Positions 45,951 to 55,443 are shown, counted from the first letter of the stretch. The stretch is 64,000 nucleotides of DNA from Komagataeibacter diospyri (GCF_006538165.1 NZ_BDLU01000065.1:1-64000); one strand, 5' to 3'. Translations and numbers: made by a program. Notes: generated by a model not told the origin, from the letters alone.

Positions 45951-47083
45951 ACGCTCCAGCGGAAGCTCCCATAGGTTTTCTGAACCTGCCCCAGCAGCAG
46001 GGCCTGATTGCCAATGAAATCAGGCAGCGTGTCGACGCGGTCATGAAACACTGCCGTTTTGTCATGGGGCCTGAAGTCACCGAACTGGAAGAACGGCTGG
46101 CCAGCTACAGTGGTGCCGCGCAGTGTGTCGGGGTATCGTCCGGGACGGACGCCATCCAGATTGTCCTGATGGCCGAGGGAATCGGCGCGGGTGACGCGGT
46201 ATTCCTGCCTGCCTTCACCTATACCGCCACGGCGGAGGTGCCGCTGGTGCTGGGGGCGACCCCGGTCTTCGTGGATGTCGACCCTGAGACCTTCCAGATC
46301 GACCCCGCCAGCCTGCGCAAGCGCATTGCCGATGTCCGCCAGGCAGGAAAGCTGCGCCCGCGTGCCGTGATCGGCGTCGACCTGTTCGGTCAGCCTGCCC
46401 CGTGGCCCGAACTGCGCGCCATTGCCGAGGAGGAGAAGCTGTTCCTCATGGCAGACTGTGCGCAGGCATTTGGTGCGACGCTGTCGGGCCGCAGGCTGGG
46501 GCGTGAGGCGGTGGCGACCACCCTGTCCTTTTTCCCCTCCAAGCCGCTGGGGGCCTATGGTGATGCGGGTGGCATCCTGACCGATGACCCGCAGCGGGCC
46601 GAACTGTACCGTTCGCTGCGCACCCATGGTGAAGGCAAGACCCGGTACGAGGTCCTGCGCACTGGCATGAATGCGCGGCTGGACACCATCCAGGCCGCGA
46701 TCCTGCTGGCCAAGCTGGATGTGTTCGACATGGAACTCGAACGCAGGCGCGCCATTGCGGACGCGTATGATGCAGGCATCGCGGGTCATGTGATCCCGCC
46801 GGCGCGCGTGCCGCACAGCCACGGTTCATGGGCGATCTATTCCGTCCTGACGAAGGGGGAAAAAGACCGTGCCGTCCTGCAGCACAAGCTGAAAAGCCAT
46901 GGCGTGGCGTCGGCCATCTATTATCCGCTTCCGCTGCACCAGCAGCCTGCCTATGTCGGTGCCCATGATGGCGCGGCACTGCCGGTGGCGGAAGACCTGT
47001 CGCGCCGGATCATGGCGCTGCCGCTGCATGCGGAACTGTCGGATCATGACGTGGGCCGGGTCATCGCGGCCGTGCGTGCATAA
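45947..47083 (+). CDS. DegT/DnrJ/EryC1/StrS-family sugar aminotransferase
   Basis: A 378-residue PLP enzyme that aminates keto-sugars. Visible are GVSSGTDAIQIVLMA, AFTYTATAEVPLVLGATPVFV, DCAQAFGATLSGRRLG, and the PLP lysine in SFFPSKPLGAYGDAGG near residue 197. With the upstream dehydratase it can make a nucleotide-linked amino-deoxy sugar. Translation is coupled to the dehydratase (overlap ATGA). Confidence 0.93.
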   Translation: MNAPAEAPIGFLNLPQQQGLIANEIRQRVDAVMKHCRFVMGPEVTELEERLASYSGAAQCVGVSSGTDAIQIVLMAEGIGAGDAVFLPAFTYTATAEVPLVLGATPVFVDVDPETFQIDPASLRKRIADVRQAGKLRPRAVIGVDLFGQPAPWPELRAIAEEEKLFLMADCAQAFGATLSGRRLGREAVATTLSFFPSKPLGAYGDAGGILTDDPQRAELYRSLRTHGEGKTRYEVLRTGMNARLDTIQAAILLAKLDVFDMELERRRAIADAYDAGIAGHVIPPARVPHSHGSWAIYSVLTKGEKDRAVLQHKLKSHGVASAIYYPLPLHQQPAYVGAHDGAALPVAEDLSRRIMALPLHAELSDHDVGRVIAAVRA

Positions 47084-47098
47084 GGAGATCATACGCAA

Positions 47099-47587
47099 AT
47101 GAGACGCGAGACAGCCCTGCTGATCGGGTTCCTGGTTATCACGATCGGTACGGCGGCGGGGCTGTGGCTTATCGCCCTGCCCAATTTCCGGCCCCTCAGC
47201 TTTCCCACCATGGAAACGGGCACCATTGCCGTAGGCCCCATGCGCAAGGAACGCACGCTGACGGCGGCACAGGTCCATACGCTCAATGACTGGCTGCAGG
47301 CCCATACCGCGGGCTGGGGTCCGCTGGGACAGACGCCACCATCCAGCGGGGATGCGGTGCTGGAAATGCAGGTCGAGCATAAGGGGCAGCAGCCTGCGGG
47401 TGAGCAGGCGGTTCCCTACCGCATTACACTGTGGACCGGTATCAGCGCCGCAGACTGGAACAATACCGTGTTTGTGGAAGAACGGCCCGGTGCGGTCATC
47501 CGCTTCCACCATTTCAAGGACAAGGATTTCAACGCACTGCGTGACATCGTCAACCAGTACGACTATCCCCGGTCCGCGTTTCCATGA
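47099..47587 (+). CDS. membrane-anchored hypothetical protein
   Basis: A 162-residue protein with one N-terminal helix (ALLIGFLVITIGTAAGLWLI) and a periplasmic domain of about 130 residues with many aromatic residues (YRITLWTGISAADWNNTVF). I do not recognise a family. It starts 15 bp after the aminotransferase and overlaps the phosphatase start by 4 bp, so it belongs to the same operon. Confidence 0.75.
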   Translation: MRRETALLIGFLVITIGTAAGLWLIALPNFRPLSFPTMETGTIAVGPMRKERTLTAAQVHTLNDWLQAHTAGWGPLGQTPPSSGDAVLEMQVEHKGQQPAGEQAVPYRITLWTGISAADWNNTVFVEERPGAVIRFHHFKDKDFNALRDIVNQYDYPRSAFP

Positions 47588-48168
47588 GCCCGGTGCGCGC
47601 AGATACGGCGGGCCTGATCTTTGATTGTGATGGCACGCTGGTTGACAGCCTGCCGTTATACCGGGAGGGCTGGATCGCAGCCCTTGAGGACGCCATAGAA
47701 CAGAGCGTGCCGCCCGAATGGTTTCATGGCCATGGCGGCATGTCCGAACACATGGTGCTGGATATTGTCGAGGCCAGGCTGGGCCGCAGCGTGAACCGCG
47801 ACGGCATTATTTCACAGGCGCGCGACAGCATGCTGCGCAGGCTGCACGTGCTGCGTGAAATTACCGTGGTGGCGGACATTGCCCGCCAGTACCACGGTCG
47901 CCTGCCCATGGCGGTGGCGTCCAACGGGTCACGGCAGATTGTATCCGCCTGTCTGCGTCACCTTGGTCTGGAACGTCTGTTTGACGCCATCATCACCATA
48001 GATGACGTGAATAATCCCAAACCGGCACCGGACATGTTTCTGCTGGCGGCGGGCAGACTGGCGCTGGCCCCTGCATCATGCCTTGTTTTCGAGGACAGCC
48101 GCGAGGGCATGCTGGCCGCCACCCGCGCCGGCATGGCGCATGTGGATGTAAATACGCTGCTGCCCTGA
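47584..48168 (+). CDS. HAD-superfamily sugar-phosphate phosphatase-like hydrolase
   Basis: A 194-residue HAD protein with all four motifs: FDCDGTLVDSLPLY near residue 13 (nucleophile Asp), VASNGSRQI, KPAPDMFLLAAGRL, and LVFEDSREGMLAA. It resembles beta-phosphoglucomutase-like or YqaB-type phosphatases. The small helical cap between motifs I and II suggests a small sugar-phosphate substrate. It closes the sugar operon. Confidence 0.88.
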   Translation: MSPVRADTAGLIFDCDGTLVDSLPLYREGWIAALEDAIEQSVPPEWFHGHGGMSEHMVLDIVEARLGRSVNRDGIISQARDSMLRRLHVLREITVVADIARQYHGRLPMAVASNGSRQIVSACLRHLGLERLFDAIITIDDVNNPKPAPDMFLLAAGRLALAPASCLVFEDSREGMLAATRAGMAHVDVNTLLP

Positions 48169-48192
48169 ACCGGGCTATGCGGATGAATGCAG

Positions 48193-48230
48193 AACGGGGA
48201 CGGGAGTGTGATCTCCCGTCCCCGTTTCTG
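48193..48230 (+). terminator. hairpin terminator after the phosphatase gene
   Basis: AACGGGGACGGGAG and CTCCCGTCCCCGTT form a perfect 14-bp stem around TGTGAT. The following T tract is short and interrupted (TCTGTT). Confidence 0.75.
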
Positions 48231-48248
48231 TTCGGATGATAAAAGACA

Positions 48249-48336
48249 ATGAAAGTTTTTGGACGCTGCCTTTTTTCAAAAAGGCAGCGTTTTCTGAAGC
48301 TTTTTGAAAAGAGCTTCATCAAAAACGTTCTGATGA
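48249..48336. repeat. dispersed nested-hairpin element, core copy E
   Basis: The outer arms GAAAGTTTTTGG and ATCAAAAACGTTC enclose two hairpins, CGCTGCCTTTTT/AAAAAGGCAGCG and GAAGCTTTTTG/AAAAGAGCTTC. It lies between the convergent phosphatase and AI-2E-type permease genes, just after the perfect terminator. Clear terminal inverted repeats were not found. Confidence 0.75.
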
Positions 48337-48363
48337 TTGCCGAATGTTGCGTCCGGCATCCTT

Positions 48364-49488
48364 TTATACCCGTTCGTCGTCCTTAAGCTTCGGCGTAGCG
48401 CGATCGGCGGTCGCCAGCAGGGCCGCCGTAAGCGGTGAGGCCAGGATAAGTCCCGGAATGCCAAGGATGGTGCCAAAGATCGTCTGGGACAGGATGGTCA
48501 GTCCTGGCGGCATCTTCACCGCATGGCGCTGGATCAGCGGCGCCATGACATTACCCTCGAAAAACTGGATGGCGGCATACAGGCCCAGGACCATGACCCC
48601 TTCGCGCGTGCCCTGTGACAGGCCGATCAGCACGGCGGGCACCGCACCGACGAATGCGCCGATATAGGGAATGAAGTTGGCCATCCCCGCCACGACCCCC
48701 AGCGCCAGCGCCAGTGGCACGCCAATGCACCACAGCCCGATGAAGGACAGCAGCCCCACCACGGCCATATCCAGCGCCTGTCCCGCCGTCCATGCCCACA
48801 GGGTGCGTCCTGCCGTCAGCAGCAGTTCACGTGATGTATGACGGTATTCATGCGGGATCAGCCGCAGCATGCCGTTGACATACAGTTCGGGCGAGATGGC
48901 GAAATACAGCCCTGCGATCAGGATGACCGCCAGCGTGCCAGCCGCCCCGAAGGCGGATGAGACGAAACCGGTCATGGATCCCGCCAGCGACCCGAACCCG
49001 CTGCTGCTGGCGGCCTGTTCATTCCCCCCCAGCGTCGTGGGCAGATTGTCGAGGATCATCCGCCCGGTGGAGGAATGGCCCATGCTGTCGCGCAGGTTAT
49101 GGGCCTGCTCGCTCAGTGCGGTGCGCAGCTTTACGGCCTGTTCCGATATTTCGGGGCCGCTGCTCCAGATCAGTCCGGTCAGTGCCGCGATTATGGCTAC
49201 GACCACCGCCGTAAGCGACAGCCAGTAGGGCATGCGCGTGTGGCGTTCCACAAGGCCGGCAAGGTTGTGCAGGATCACGGCGACAAGGGTCGCGGCGAAG
49301 ATGACCATCAGCACATCGCCCACCACCCAGATCAGCATGACCACGATGGTAATGACCAGTGTCAGCCGCAGCAGGGCGTAAATGCGCGCCAGTTGCTGGG
49401 CGCGGGGATCGGGTGTTTCGTCTTTCTGTGGGGAAGGGCGGGAATCTGGTGCGTCGGGCGTCGGGTCCGACGGGGAGGAGGCTGTCAT
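48364..49488 (-). CDS. AI-2E family transporter (PerM-like permease)
   Basis: The 374-residue protein has a disordered Pro/Asp-rich N-terminus and about eight membrane helices. Family features include VGDVLMVIFAATLVAVILHN, then late GVVAGMANFIPYIGAFVGAV and LIGLSQGTREGVMVLGL, and QRHAVKMPPGLTILSQ. Members export the AI-2 signal or exchange ions; the substrate here is unknown. In several alphaproteobacteria such a permease lies near purM and hdaA, as here but with other genes in between. Confidence 0.9.
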   Translation of the reverse strand: MTASSPSDPTPDAPDSRPSPQKDETPDPRAQQLARIYALLRLTLVITIVVMLIWVVGDVLMVIFAATLVAVILHNLAGLVERHTRMPYWLSLTAVVVAIIAALTGLIWSSGPEISEQAVKLRTALSEQAHNLRDSMGHSSTGRMILDNLPTTLGGNEQAASSSGFGSLAGSMTGFVSSAFGAAGTLAVILIAGLYFAISPELYVNGMLRLIPHEYRHTSRELLLTAGRTLWAWTAGQALDMAVVGLLSFIGLWCIGVPLALALGVVAGMANFIPYIGAFVGAVPAVLIGLSQGTREGVMVLGLYAAIQFFEGNVMAPLIQRHAVKMPPGLTILSQTIFGTILGIPGLILASPLTAALLATADRATPKLKDDERV

Positions 49489-49702
49489 CTATATGTCCGT
49501 ATGGTGGCCATGAAACGGGCTGCGTGGAACGTGAACGCCAGCACAGCCGCAGCCGGGATAACGTCCGGGAAAGGGTATGGATTGCGTTAACCTGAAATTC
49601 CACTAACTGGCAGCAGGCCAGGACGTGGGATCCAGTGGGTGCATCCCCTTCGTGACCGGTTAAGGCGTAAGCCAATATCTCCTGTCGGAAAAGGGCAGAC
49701 AT

Positions 49703-50908
49703 GTGAGTAATCCAGATATTTCTTCATCGCAGCCGGTCCTGCCCGCGCGGCTTGGGGCGGCAGGATGGGCGCTGGCTGTCGCCACCTTTGCCATAGGCAC
49801 GGGGGAGTTCGCATTGATGGCGATGCTGCCCGGTGTCGCCCGTTCGCTGGGCGTGTCGGTGCCGGTGGCGGGGCATGTCATCAGTGCCTATGCGGTGGGC
49901 GTGGTGATCGGTGCCCCGCTTGCCACCCTGATCGGTGCGCGCATGTCGCGCTACTGGCTGCTGCTGGCGCTACAGGCCATGTTTGTTGTGGGCAATGCGG
50001 CATCGGCGCTGGCGCCGGGGTACGGGCCGCTGCTGGTCATACGTTTCCTGACCGGGTTACCGCATGGGGCCTTTTACGGCGTGGCGGCGCTGGTGGCCGC
50101 GGGCATGGCCGATCCCGCGCGGCGGGGACGGGCGGTGGCCGGTGTGTTCGTCGGGCTTACGGTCGCCCATGTGGTCGGGGTGCCACTGGTGACATGGGCG
50201 GGGCAGATGCTGGGCTGGCGCGCGGTCTACGGGTTCATTACCGCCATGGAGCTGCTGGCCCTTGTCATGATTGCGCGCACGGTGCCCATCGTGGCGCCCG
50301 ATCCGCAGGGTTCGCTGTGGCGTGAACTGGGTGCGCTGCGGCGGTCGCAGGTATGGTTCACGCTGGCGACGGGCGCGATCGGGTTTGGCGGCATGTTCTG
50401 TGTCGGCACCTATCTGTCCGCGGTATTGCTGGGCGTGACCGGCGTGCCTGCCTATGTCGTGCCGCTGGCGCAGTCATTGTGGGGCGTGGGCATGGTGGCG
50501 GGCAACATGGCCGGTGCCCGGCTGGTGGATATCAGCCCCACGCTGGCGGTGGTGGTGACGCTGGCGGCCAGTACCATCATGCTGTGCCTGTTTTCCGTAT
50601 GCGCGGAAAGCATGGTGCTGGTGTTGATCGTAACCAGCCTGATGGGCGGCATCATTGCCCTGCTGCCCGCGTTGCAGACCCGGCTTATGGATGTGGCGGC
50701 CGATGCGCAGGGGCTGGTGGCGGCGCTGAACCATTCCGCCGTCAACGTGGCCAATGCATTTGGCGCGTGGCTGGGCGGGGCGGTGATTGCCGCAGGCTAT
50801 GGTGCGCAGGACGTGGGATGGGCCGGGGCCGGGCTGTCGGCCGCGGGGCTGGCGATTTTCCTGACCGGGCTGCTGGTGCAGCGTGCGGGAGCGCGTGGCC
50901 CGGTCTAG
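49703..50908 (+). CDS. MFS transporter (AraJ/YdhP-like efflux family)
   Basis: A 401-residue major facilitator with twelve helices. It has the 12-TM drug/sugar efflux features FAIGTGEFALMAMLPGVARS, HVISAYAVGVVIGAPLATL and GLPHGAFYGVAALVAAGMAD. Substrate unknown; arabinose or drug export is known in relatives. The start is GTG 49703. An upstream 214-bp gap holds its promoter and that of the divergent permease. Confidence 0.9.
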   Translation: MSNPDISSSQPVLPARLGAAGWALAVATFAIGTGEFALMAMLPGVARSLGVSVPVAGHVISAYAVGVVIGAPLATLIGARMSRYWLLLALQAMFVVGNAASALAPGYGPLLVIRFLTGLPHGAFYGVAALVAAGMADPARRGRAVAGVFVGLTVAHVVGVPLVTWAGQMLGWRAVYGFITAMELLALVMIARTVPIVAPDPQGSLWRELGALRRSQVWFTLATGAIGFGGMFCVGTYLSAVLLGVTGVPAYVVPLAQSLWGVGMVAGNMAGARLVDISPTLAVVVTLAASTIMLCLFSVCAESMVLVLIVTSLMGGIIALLPALQTRLMDVAADAQGLVAALNHSAVNVANAFGAWLGGAVIAAGYGAQDVGWAGAGLSAAGLAIFLTGLLVQRAGARGPV

Positions 50909-51074
50909 GTCAGGAATTTGCTGCTGGCAGAATGCGTGACCCATGATGAATGGCGGGGCGGATGCGGCATATTGCCACCTGGGTTCTCCCATCGCGCGCA
51001 ATGCCCCGCCATCAGGTTGCTTTCAGGCAATCTCCGGAAAAATGTCGGTCGTCCCGGAGTGGTCAGGGATGATG

Positions 51075-51761
51075 TTATTTCGATGGGGTATCCGGTTGTG
51101 CTTTGGTCGCGGGGGTAACGCTGGCAGCTTCCTGCTGCACGCGGTCAAGCAGGGCGCGGGCTTCTGATGGGGCGATAATGTCATCAAACGGGACGATTGT
51201 GGAATTTTCGGATACAAACAATACTTTAAATGGCTGATCTGAACTGGCTATTTTTTCCAGAAGTTCCTTGCTGATGGGGAAGGCTGCATTTGTTTCGTAA
51301 TGGCAGTCCGGACTGACGCGGCCCGCATAGACATGCGCTCCATCGCAGCTTGTTTCGTTATCAATATTGGTGACATTGGTATATTTTTTGACCCCATCTT
51401 CGGTGTATTCCATATGCTGATATGCAACGCCGCCAACATCTGTATCAATACCTAAATAATAATTTATAGATATATCACTTTTTTTAATAACAGAGTAAAG
51501 AAATGAAGTAAGATCAACCGTTAATACTTTATTATCTCCAAAATGATCCCAATTGTGACCATTGTCGTATAGTTTTTCCTGACTGACTATCGCGGTTTTT
51601 GACCATGGCTGGTTGGTTACGATTGTTTTCGCCTGTATCTGTTCCTCGGACATTTTTGACAGGTGCCTGTATTTTATGCCTTCCTTGGCAACAGTACCGT
51701 AACATCCCGCAAGAAGCGCACATAAGACGCTGGATGAAATGAGGGAACTGACTTTTTTCAT
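51075..51761 (-). CDS. lipoprotein of unknown function, AT-rich gene
   Basis: The 228-residue product has a lipoprotein signal with lipobox LLAGC near residue 20. The mature part has no recognised domain; it is rich in polar residues, with two isolated cysteines (ETSCDGAHV and SPDCHYET) that could form a disulphide. The gene and its upstream region are visibly richer in A and T than neighbouring genes, and codon use differs (many ATA, AAA, TTT), which suggests acquisition by transfer. It stands alone between the MFS and ABC-F genes. Confidence 0.75.
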   Translation of the reverse strand: MKKVSSLISSSVLCALLAGCYGTVAKEGIKYRHLSKMSEEQIQAKTIVTNQPWSKTAIVSQEKLYDNGHNWDHFGDNKVLTVDLTSFLYSVIKKSDISINYYLGIDTDVGGVAYQHMEYTEDGVKKYTNVTNIDNETSCDGAHVYAGRVSPDCHYETNAAFPISKELLEKIASSDQPFKVLFVSENSTIVPFDDIIAPSEARALLDRVQQEAASVTPATKAQPDTPSK

Positions 51762-52214
51762 TTTATGGCAGCCTGCATTTGTAACTTTTTATATCTAACT
51801 GTATCTCCCTGTATCTGAAAATTTCCAGCACTACTATTGACGTCTGGTAATATCTTCAATGTCTGTCTGCCGCGTAATTGAGATCAGCCGATATGCCTGA
51901 CTTCAGTCCATGCAATGGGCAGGGAGAAGATGACGACATGACCGTATTTGGGTCGCATCCGCGCGGTCTTTACCCCACCCGGATCATGAATGCGGTGAAC
52001 GAATCCGGGAAAAACGGCCGATGTGTCAATCATATGGAATGCAGCGCGCGCGGGGATCGAGACATTTCAGTCCGATATGATGACGCAGTTCCGCAGGCGA
52101 TGGCATTGCATGGCAGGATGGCGCGTTCACCACGTAAGTCCGATTTCTGGTCCGCCCGCACGCGCCTGCCCGTGAATGACCTCATCAGGCAGGCGCGTGG
52201 ATGGGGAGGCGGGC
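51762..52214. other. gap upstream of the lipoprotein gene
   Basis: No supported gene in 453 bp. The first 90 bp are AT-rich and likely carry the lipoprotein promoter. A plus-strand reading frame from 51878 runs on into the antisense of the ABC-F gene and shows no family features. Confidence 0.45.
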
Positions 52215-54101
52215 CTATTCCGCGCTGGCGGCCTCCAGTTCCGTTTCCGCTGCCAGCCAGTCTTCTTCCGCCCGGTCGTGTTCGCGTGCAATGGCGGCAA
52301 GGCGGGTGTTCAGTGCGGTGACTTCATCCGTCTTGCCGCTTTCATACAGTTTGGGGTCCGCCAGACGGGCTTCCAGCTTCGCGCGCTCGGCCACCAGTCT
52401 GGCCATCAGTTGCTCTGCATCACGGATGCGCTTGCGCAGGGGGGCCGTGGCCTTGCGGGCTTCGGCGCGTTCGCGGCGGTCGTCGCGCTTCGGGGCTGCG
52501 GCAGGACGGGCAGGGTCGTTGTTCGAGACTGCGCGCGCCCGTTCGGTCAGCCATGTTCGGTATTCCGCCATGTCGCCCTCGAACGGGCGGACCGTGCCAT
52601 CCCCCACCAGCCACAGCCGGTCGGCCACCAGTTCAACCAGATGCGGGTCATGGCTGATCAGCAGGACCGCGCCCTCGAATTCCGCAAGCGCGCGGATCAG
52701 CGCGTCACGCGCATCAAGGTCAAGGTGGTTGGTCGGTTCATCAAGGATCAGCAGGTGCGGCGCATCACGCGTGGCCAGTGCAAGCAGCAGGCGCGCCTTC
52801 TCGCCCCCCGACAGGTCGCGCGTGGGCGTTTCCGCGCGTTCCGCGTCCAGTCCGAAACGGGCAAGCTGCGCGCGCACGGCTGGCGGCGTGGCGTCGGGCA
52901 GGGCGCGGGCCATGTGGTCCACCGGGGTTTCGTTGGGGCGGAGTTCCTCTGCCTGATGCTGTGCAAAATAGCCGACCTTCAGCTTCGGGCTGTGCTGGAT
53001 TGTGCCTGACTGGGGTTCCAGCCGCCCCGCCACCAGTTTGGCGAAGGTGGATTTGCCGTTGCCGTTGGCCCCCAGCAGGGCGATCCGGTCTTCCATGTCA
53101 ATGCGCAGCGACAGGTTGGACAGGATGGTATGATCGCCATAACCGGCTGAAACCCGGTCCATTACCAGCATGGGGGGCGGCAGGGGGGAGGGTTCGGGGA
53201 AGGAAAAGTGGCTGGGCGTATCTTCCACCACGCTATCGATCTGCGGCAGTTTTTCCAGCGCCTTGATGCGGGCCTGCGCCTGCTTGGCCTTGGTGGCCTT
53301 GGCGCGGAAGCGGTCAACGAAGGACTGCATGTGCGCGCGCTTGGCGTTGATGCGTTCGGCCATGCGGGCCTGCTGCAGGGCCTGTTCGGTGCGGATGCGC
53401 ACGAATTCCTCATACCCGCCCGGCGTCAGTGTCAGCCTGCCATGGTCCAGATGGGCGATGGCGTCCACCGCGCGGTCCAGCAACCCCCGGTCATGGCTGA
53501 CGATCAGGGCCGCACCCGAAAACCGCGCCAGCCAGTTTTCCAGCCAGATCGTGGCCTCAAGGTCCAGATGGTTGGTCGGCTCATCCAGCAGAAGCAGGTC
53601 GGGGTTGAGAAACAGCGCCGTGGCAAGGGCCACGCGCATGCGCCACCCGCCCGAAAAGTCCGATACCGGGCGGCCCTGCGCCTGCGCATCAAACCCCAGC
53701 CCGGACAGGATGGCGGCCGCACGCGCCGGTGCGCTGTGGGCGTCGATCGCCAGCAGGCGTTCATGGATGTCGGCAATGCGGGCGGGATCGGTCGTGGTTT
53801 CGGATTCGCGCAGCAGCTCCGTCCGTTCGGTATCACCCGCCAGCACCGTATCCAGTAGCGAGCCATAGCCCGTAGGCGCTTCCTGCCTGATCCGCGCCAT
53901 GCGCGCGCGCGCCGACATGTGGATCGTGCCGCCATCAGGCGCGATATCCCCCGCGATCGCGGCCAGAAGGGTCGATTTGCCCGCGCCATTGCGGCCGACC
54001 AGGCCGATCTTGCGGCCCGGATCAATGCTCAGGCTGGCACCATCAAGCAGGGTGCGACCTGCGATGCGCAGGGTCAGGTCGGATATGACGAGCAGGCTCA
54101 C
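52215..54101 (-). CDS. ABC-F family ATP-binding protein (Uup/YheS type)
   Basis: A 628-residue soluble ATPase with two ABC domains and no membrane part. Walker A sites are GLVGRNGAGKSTLLAA near residue 35 and LLGANGNGKSTFAKL near 335. Signatures are DFSGGWRMRVALATALF and DLSGGEKARLLLAL, each followed by DEPTNHLDL. A linker rich in basic residues (NAKRAHMQSFVDRFRAKATK) separates the domains, and a coiled C-terminal region follows. ABC-F proteins act on the ribosome E site to relieve stalls or resist antibiotics. Confidence 0.95.
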   Translation of the reverse strand: MSLLVISDLTLRIAGRTLLDGASLSIDPGRKIGLVGRNGAGKSTLLAAIAGDIAPDGGTIHMSARARMARIRQEAPTGYGSLLDTVLAGDTERTELLRESETTTDPARIADIHERLLAIDAHSAPARAAAILSGLGFDAQAQGRPVSDFSGGWRMRVALATALFLNPDLLLLDEPTNHLDLEATIWLENWLARFSGAALIVSHDRGLLDRAVDAIAHLDHGRLTLTPGGYEEFVRIRTEQALQQARMAERINAKRAHMQSFVDRFRAKATKAKQAQARIKALEKLPQIDSVVEDTPSHFSFPEPSPLPPPMLVMDRVSAGYGDHTILSNLSLRIDMEDRIALLGANGNGKSTFAKLVAGRLEPQSGTIQHSPKLKVGYFAQHQAEELRPNETPVDHMARALPDATPPAVRAQLARFGLDAERAETPTRDLSGGEKARLLLALATRDAPHLLILDEPTNHLDLDARDALIRALAEFEGAVLLISHDPHLVELVADRLWLVGDGTVRPFEGDMAEYRTWLTERARAVSNNDPARPAAAPKRDDRRERAEARKATAPLRKRIRDAEQLMARLVAERAKLEARLADPKLYESGKTDEVTALNTRLAAIAREHDRAEEDWLAAETELEAASAE

Positions 54102-54261
54102 GGGCGGGAAACTCCGGCAATATGGGGGACATGGCTGGTTTCGTGCGGGTTGTACCTACCAGTCTGCGGCGATATGCTCTAGATGGCGCTTGTAAGGTGA
54201 TGTCGGCTTATGTCCAATGCCGCCTCGTATATTTCAGAACCCGTTTGAAAGGAGCTGTCCC

Positions 54262-54684
54262 ATGGCAGTCGAACGTACCCTCTCGATCATCAAGCCCGAT
54301 GCGACCCGCCGTAACCTGACCGGCAAGATCAATGCCGTGTTCGAAGGCAATGGCCTGCGCATCGTCGCCCAGAAGCGCATCCAGCTGACGAAGGCGACCG
54401 CTGGCGCGTTCTATGAAGTGCACAAGGAACGCCCGTTCTACAACGACCTGGTGTCCTTCATGATCTCCGGCCCGGTTGTGGTACAGGTTCTCGAAGGTGA
54501 GAACGCTGTCCTGAAGAACCGTGAAGTGATGGGCGCTACCGACCCGAAGAAGGCCGAAGCCCACACCATCCGCGCGCAGTTTGCCGAAAGCATCGAAGCA
54601 AACTCCGTCCATGGTTCCGACAGCCTGGAAAACGCGAAGAACGAGATTTCCTTCTTCTTCGCCGGCACGGAAATCCTGCCCTGA
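54262..54684 (+). CDS. ndk: nucleoside-diphosphate kinase
   Basis: Balances nucleoside triphosphates by phosphate transfer through an active-site His. The 140-residue enzyme starts [18 protein letters not shown], and the catalytic His is in the signature [12 protein letters not shown] near residue 117. Length is standard. The ATG at 54262 is preceded by AAAGGAGCTG; fifteen extra codons upstream are open but not expected to be translated. It is followed by two tandem hairpins. Confidence 0.98.
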   Translation: MAVERTLSIIKPDATRRNLTGKINAVFEGNGLRIVAQKRIQLTKATAGAFYEVHKERPFYNDLVSFMISGPVVVQVLEGENAVLKNREVMGATDPKKAEAHTIRAQFAESIEANSVHGSDSLENAKNEISFFFAGTEILP

Positions 54685-54701
54685 TCCGTAAGGATCAGGA
54701 T

Positions 54702-54756
54702 GGCGGGGGCTTTTGTCCCCGCCAATGGAAAAGCCGGCCTTCAGGCCGGCTTTTTT
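54702..54756 (+). terminator. two tandem hairpins, Rho-independent terminator of ndk
   Basis: GGCGGGG/CCCCGCC around a GCTTTTGT loop is followed by AAAAGCCGGCC/GGCCGGCTTTTTT around TTCA. The second is a textbook terminator with a T6 tract. Confidence 0.93.
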
Positions 54757-54767
54757 CATGTCTGGAG

Positions 54768-54815
54768 ACTGTTTGAAAAGTCAGTCCCCAAAAGCTGTTA
54801 TTTATCAATAATCAG
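54768..54815. repeat. shortened copy of the dispersed hairpin element (copy F)
   Basis: GAGACTGTTTGAAAAGT closely matches the element boundary, followed by TTATTTATCAATAA, close to TTATTATTCCCTATCAA in copy B. The nested hairpin core is missing. It sits between convergent ndk and purN. Confidence 0.5.
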
Positions 54816-55435
54816 ACCGATAGCAGATAGTCTGATGCGGTGGCGGCGGGCGCCCCGTCGGGCACCAGAACGCGATGTAGTGCTGCGGGATACAGGCGGT
54901 GTTCCTGCCGCAATACCCGCGCGCCCAGCACATCGGGCGTATCACCGGCCAGTATGGGTACGGCAGCCTGTCCGATGATGGGGCCTTCATCCATGCCTTC
55001 CGTCACCCAGTGGACGGTGCAGCCATGGATGCGCGCACCACTTTCCAGCGCACGTTCATGCGTGTGCAGGCCAGGATAGGCAGGCAGCAGGCTGGGATGG
55101 ATGTTCAGCATCCTGCCCGCCCATGCCGTGGTCAGGAACGGCGTCAGCAGGCGCATGTAGCCCGCAAGGCAGACATATTCCACGCCCGCCGCGCGCAGGG
55201 CCGCATCCAGCGCGCGTTCATGCGCGGGCCGGTCGCGGGGGTAATCGCGGTGGTCGATGGCCTGTGTCGCAAGCCCTGCATCCCGCGCGACTTCCAGTCC
55301 CGGCGCATCGGGGTTGTTGCTCAGCACAAGGGCGATGCGGGCGGGATAGTCAGGGCGGGCGCACGATTCGATCAGCGCGCGCATGTTGCTGCCGCGCCCG
55401 CTGATCAGGATGGCGATGGGGGTCTTGTAGGTCAC
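54812..55435 (-). CDS. purN: phosphoribosylglycinamide formyltransferase
   Basis: Transfers formyl from 10-formyl-THF to GAR in purine synthesis. The 207-residue enzyme has AILISGRGSNMRALIE near residue 8, the loop GYMRLLTPFLT, and NIHPSLLPAYPGLHTHERAL with catalytic Asn and His, then HWVTEGMDEGPIIGQA with the catalytic Asp. Length is standard. It is 8 bp downstream of purM in one operon. Confidence 0.96.
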   Translation of the reverse strand: MTYKTPIAILISGRGSNMRALIESCARPDYPARIALVLSNNPDAPGLEVARDAGLATQAIDHRDYPRDRPAHERALDAALRAAGVEYVCLAGYMRLLTPFLTTAWAGRMLNIHPSLLPAYPGLHTHERALESGARIHGCTVHWVTEGMDEGPIIGQAAVPILAGDTPDVLGARVLRQEHRLYPAALHRVLVPDGAPAATASDYLLSV

Positions 55436-55443
55436 GGTCTGGT

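Noticed and set aside
45947..47083. Calling the aminotransferase a specific sugar enzyme such as perosamine synthase
   Set aside because: Family motifs fix the fold and the PLP lysine but not the substrate.
51878..52321. 147-codon plus-strand frame beside the ABC-F gene
   Set aside because: Its second part is the antisense of the ABC-F C-terminus and the first part has no protein-like features.
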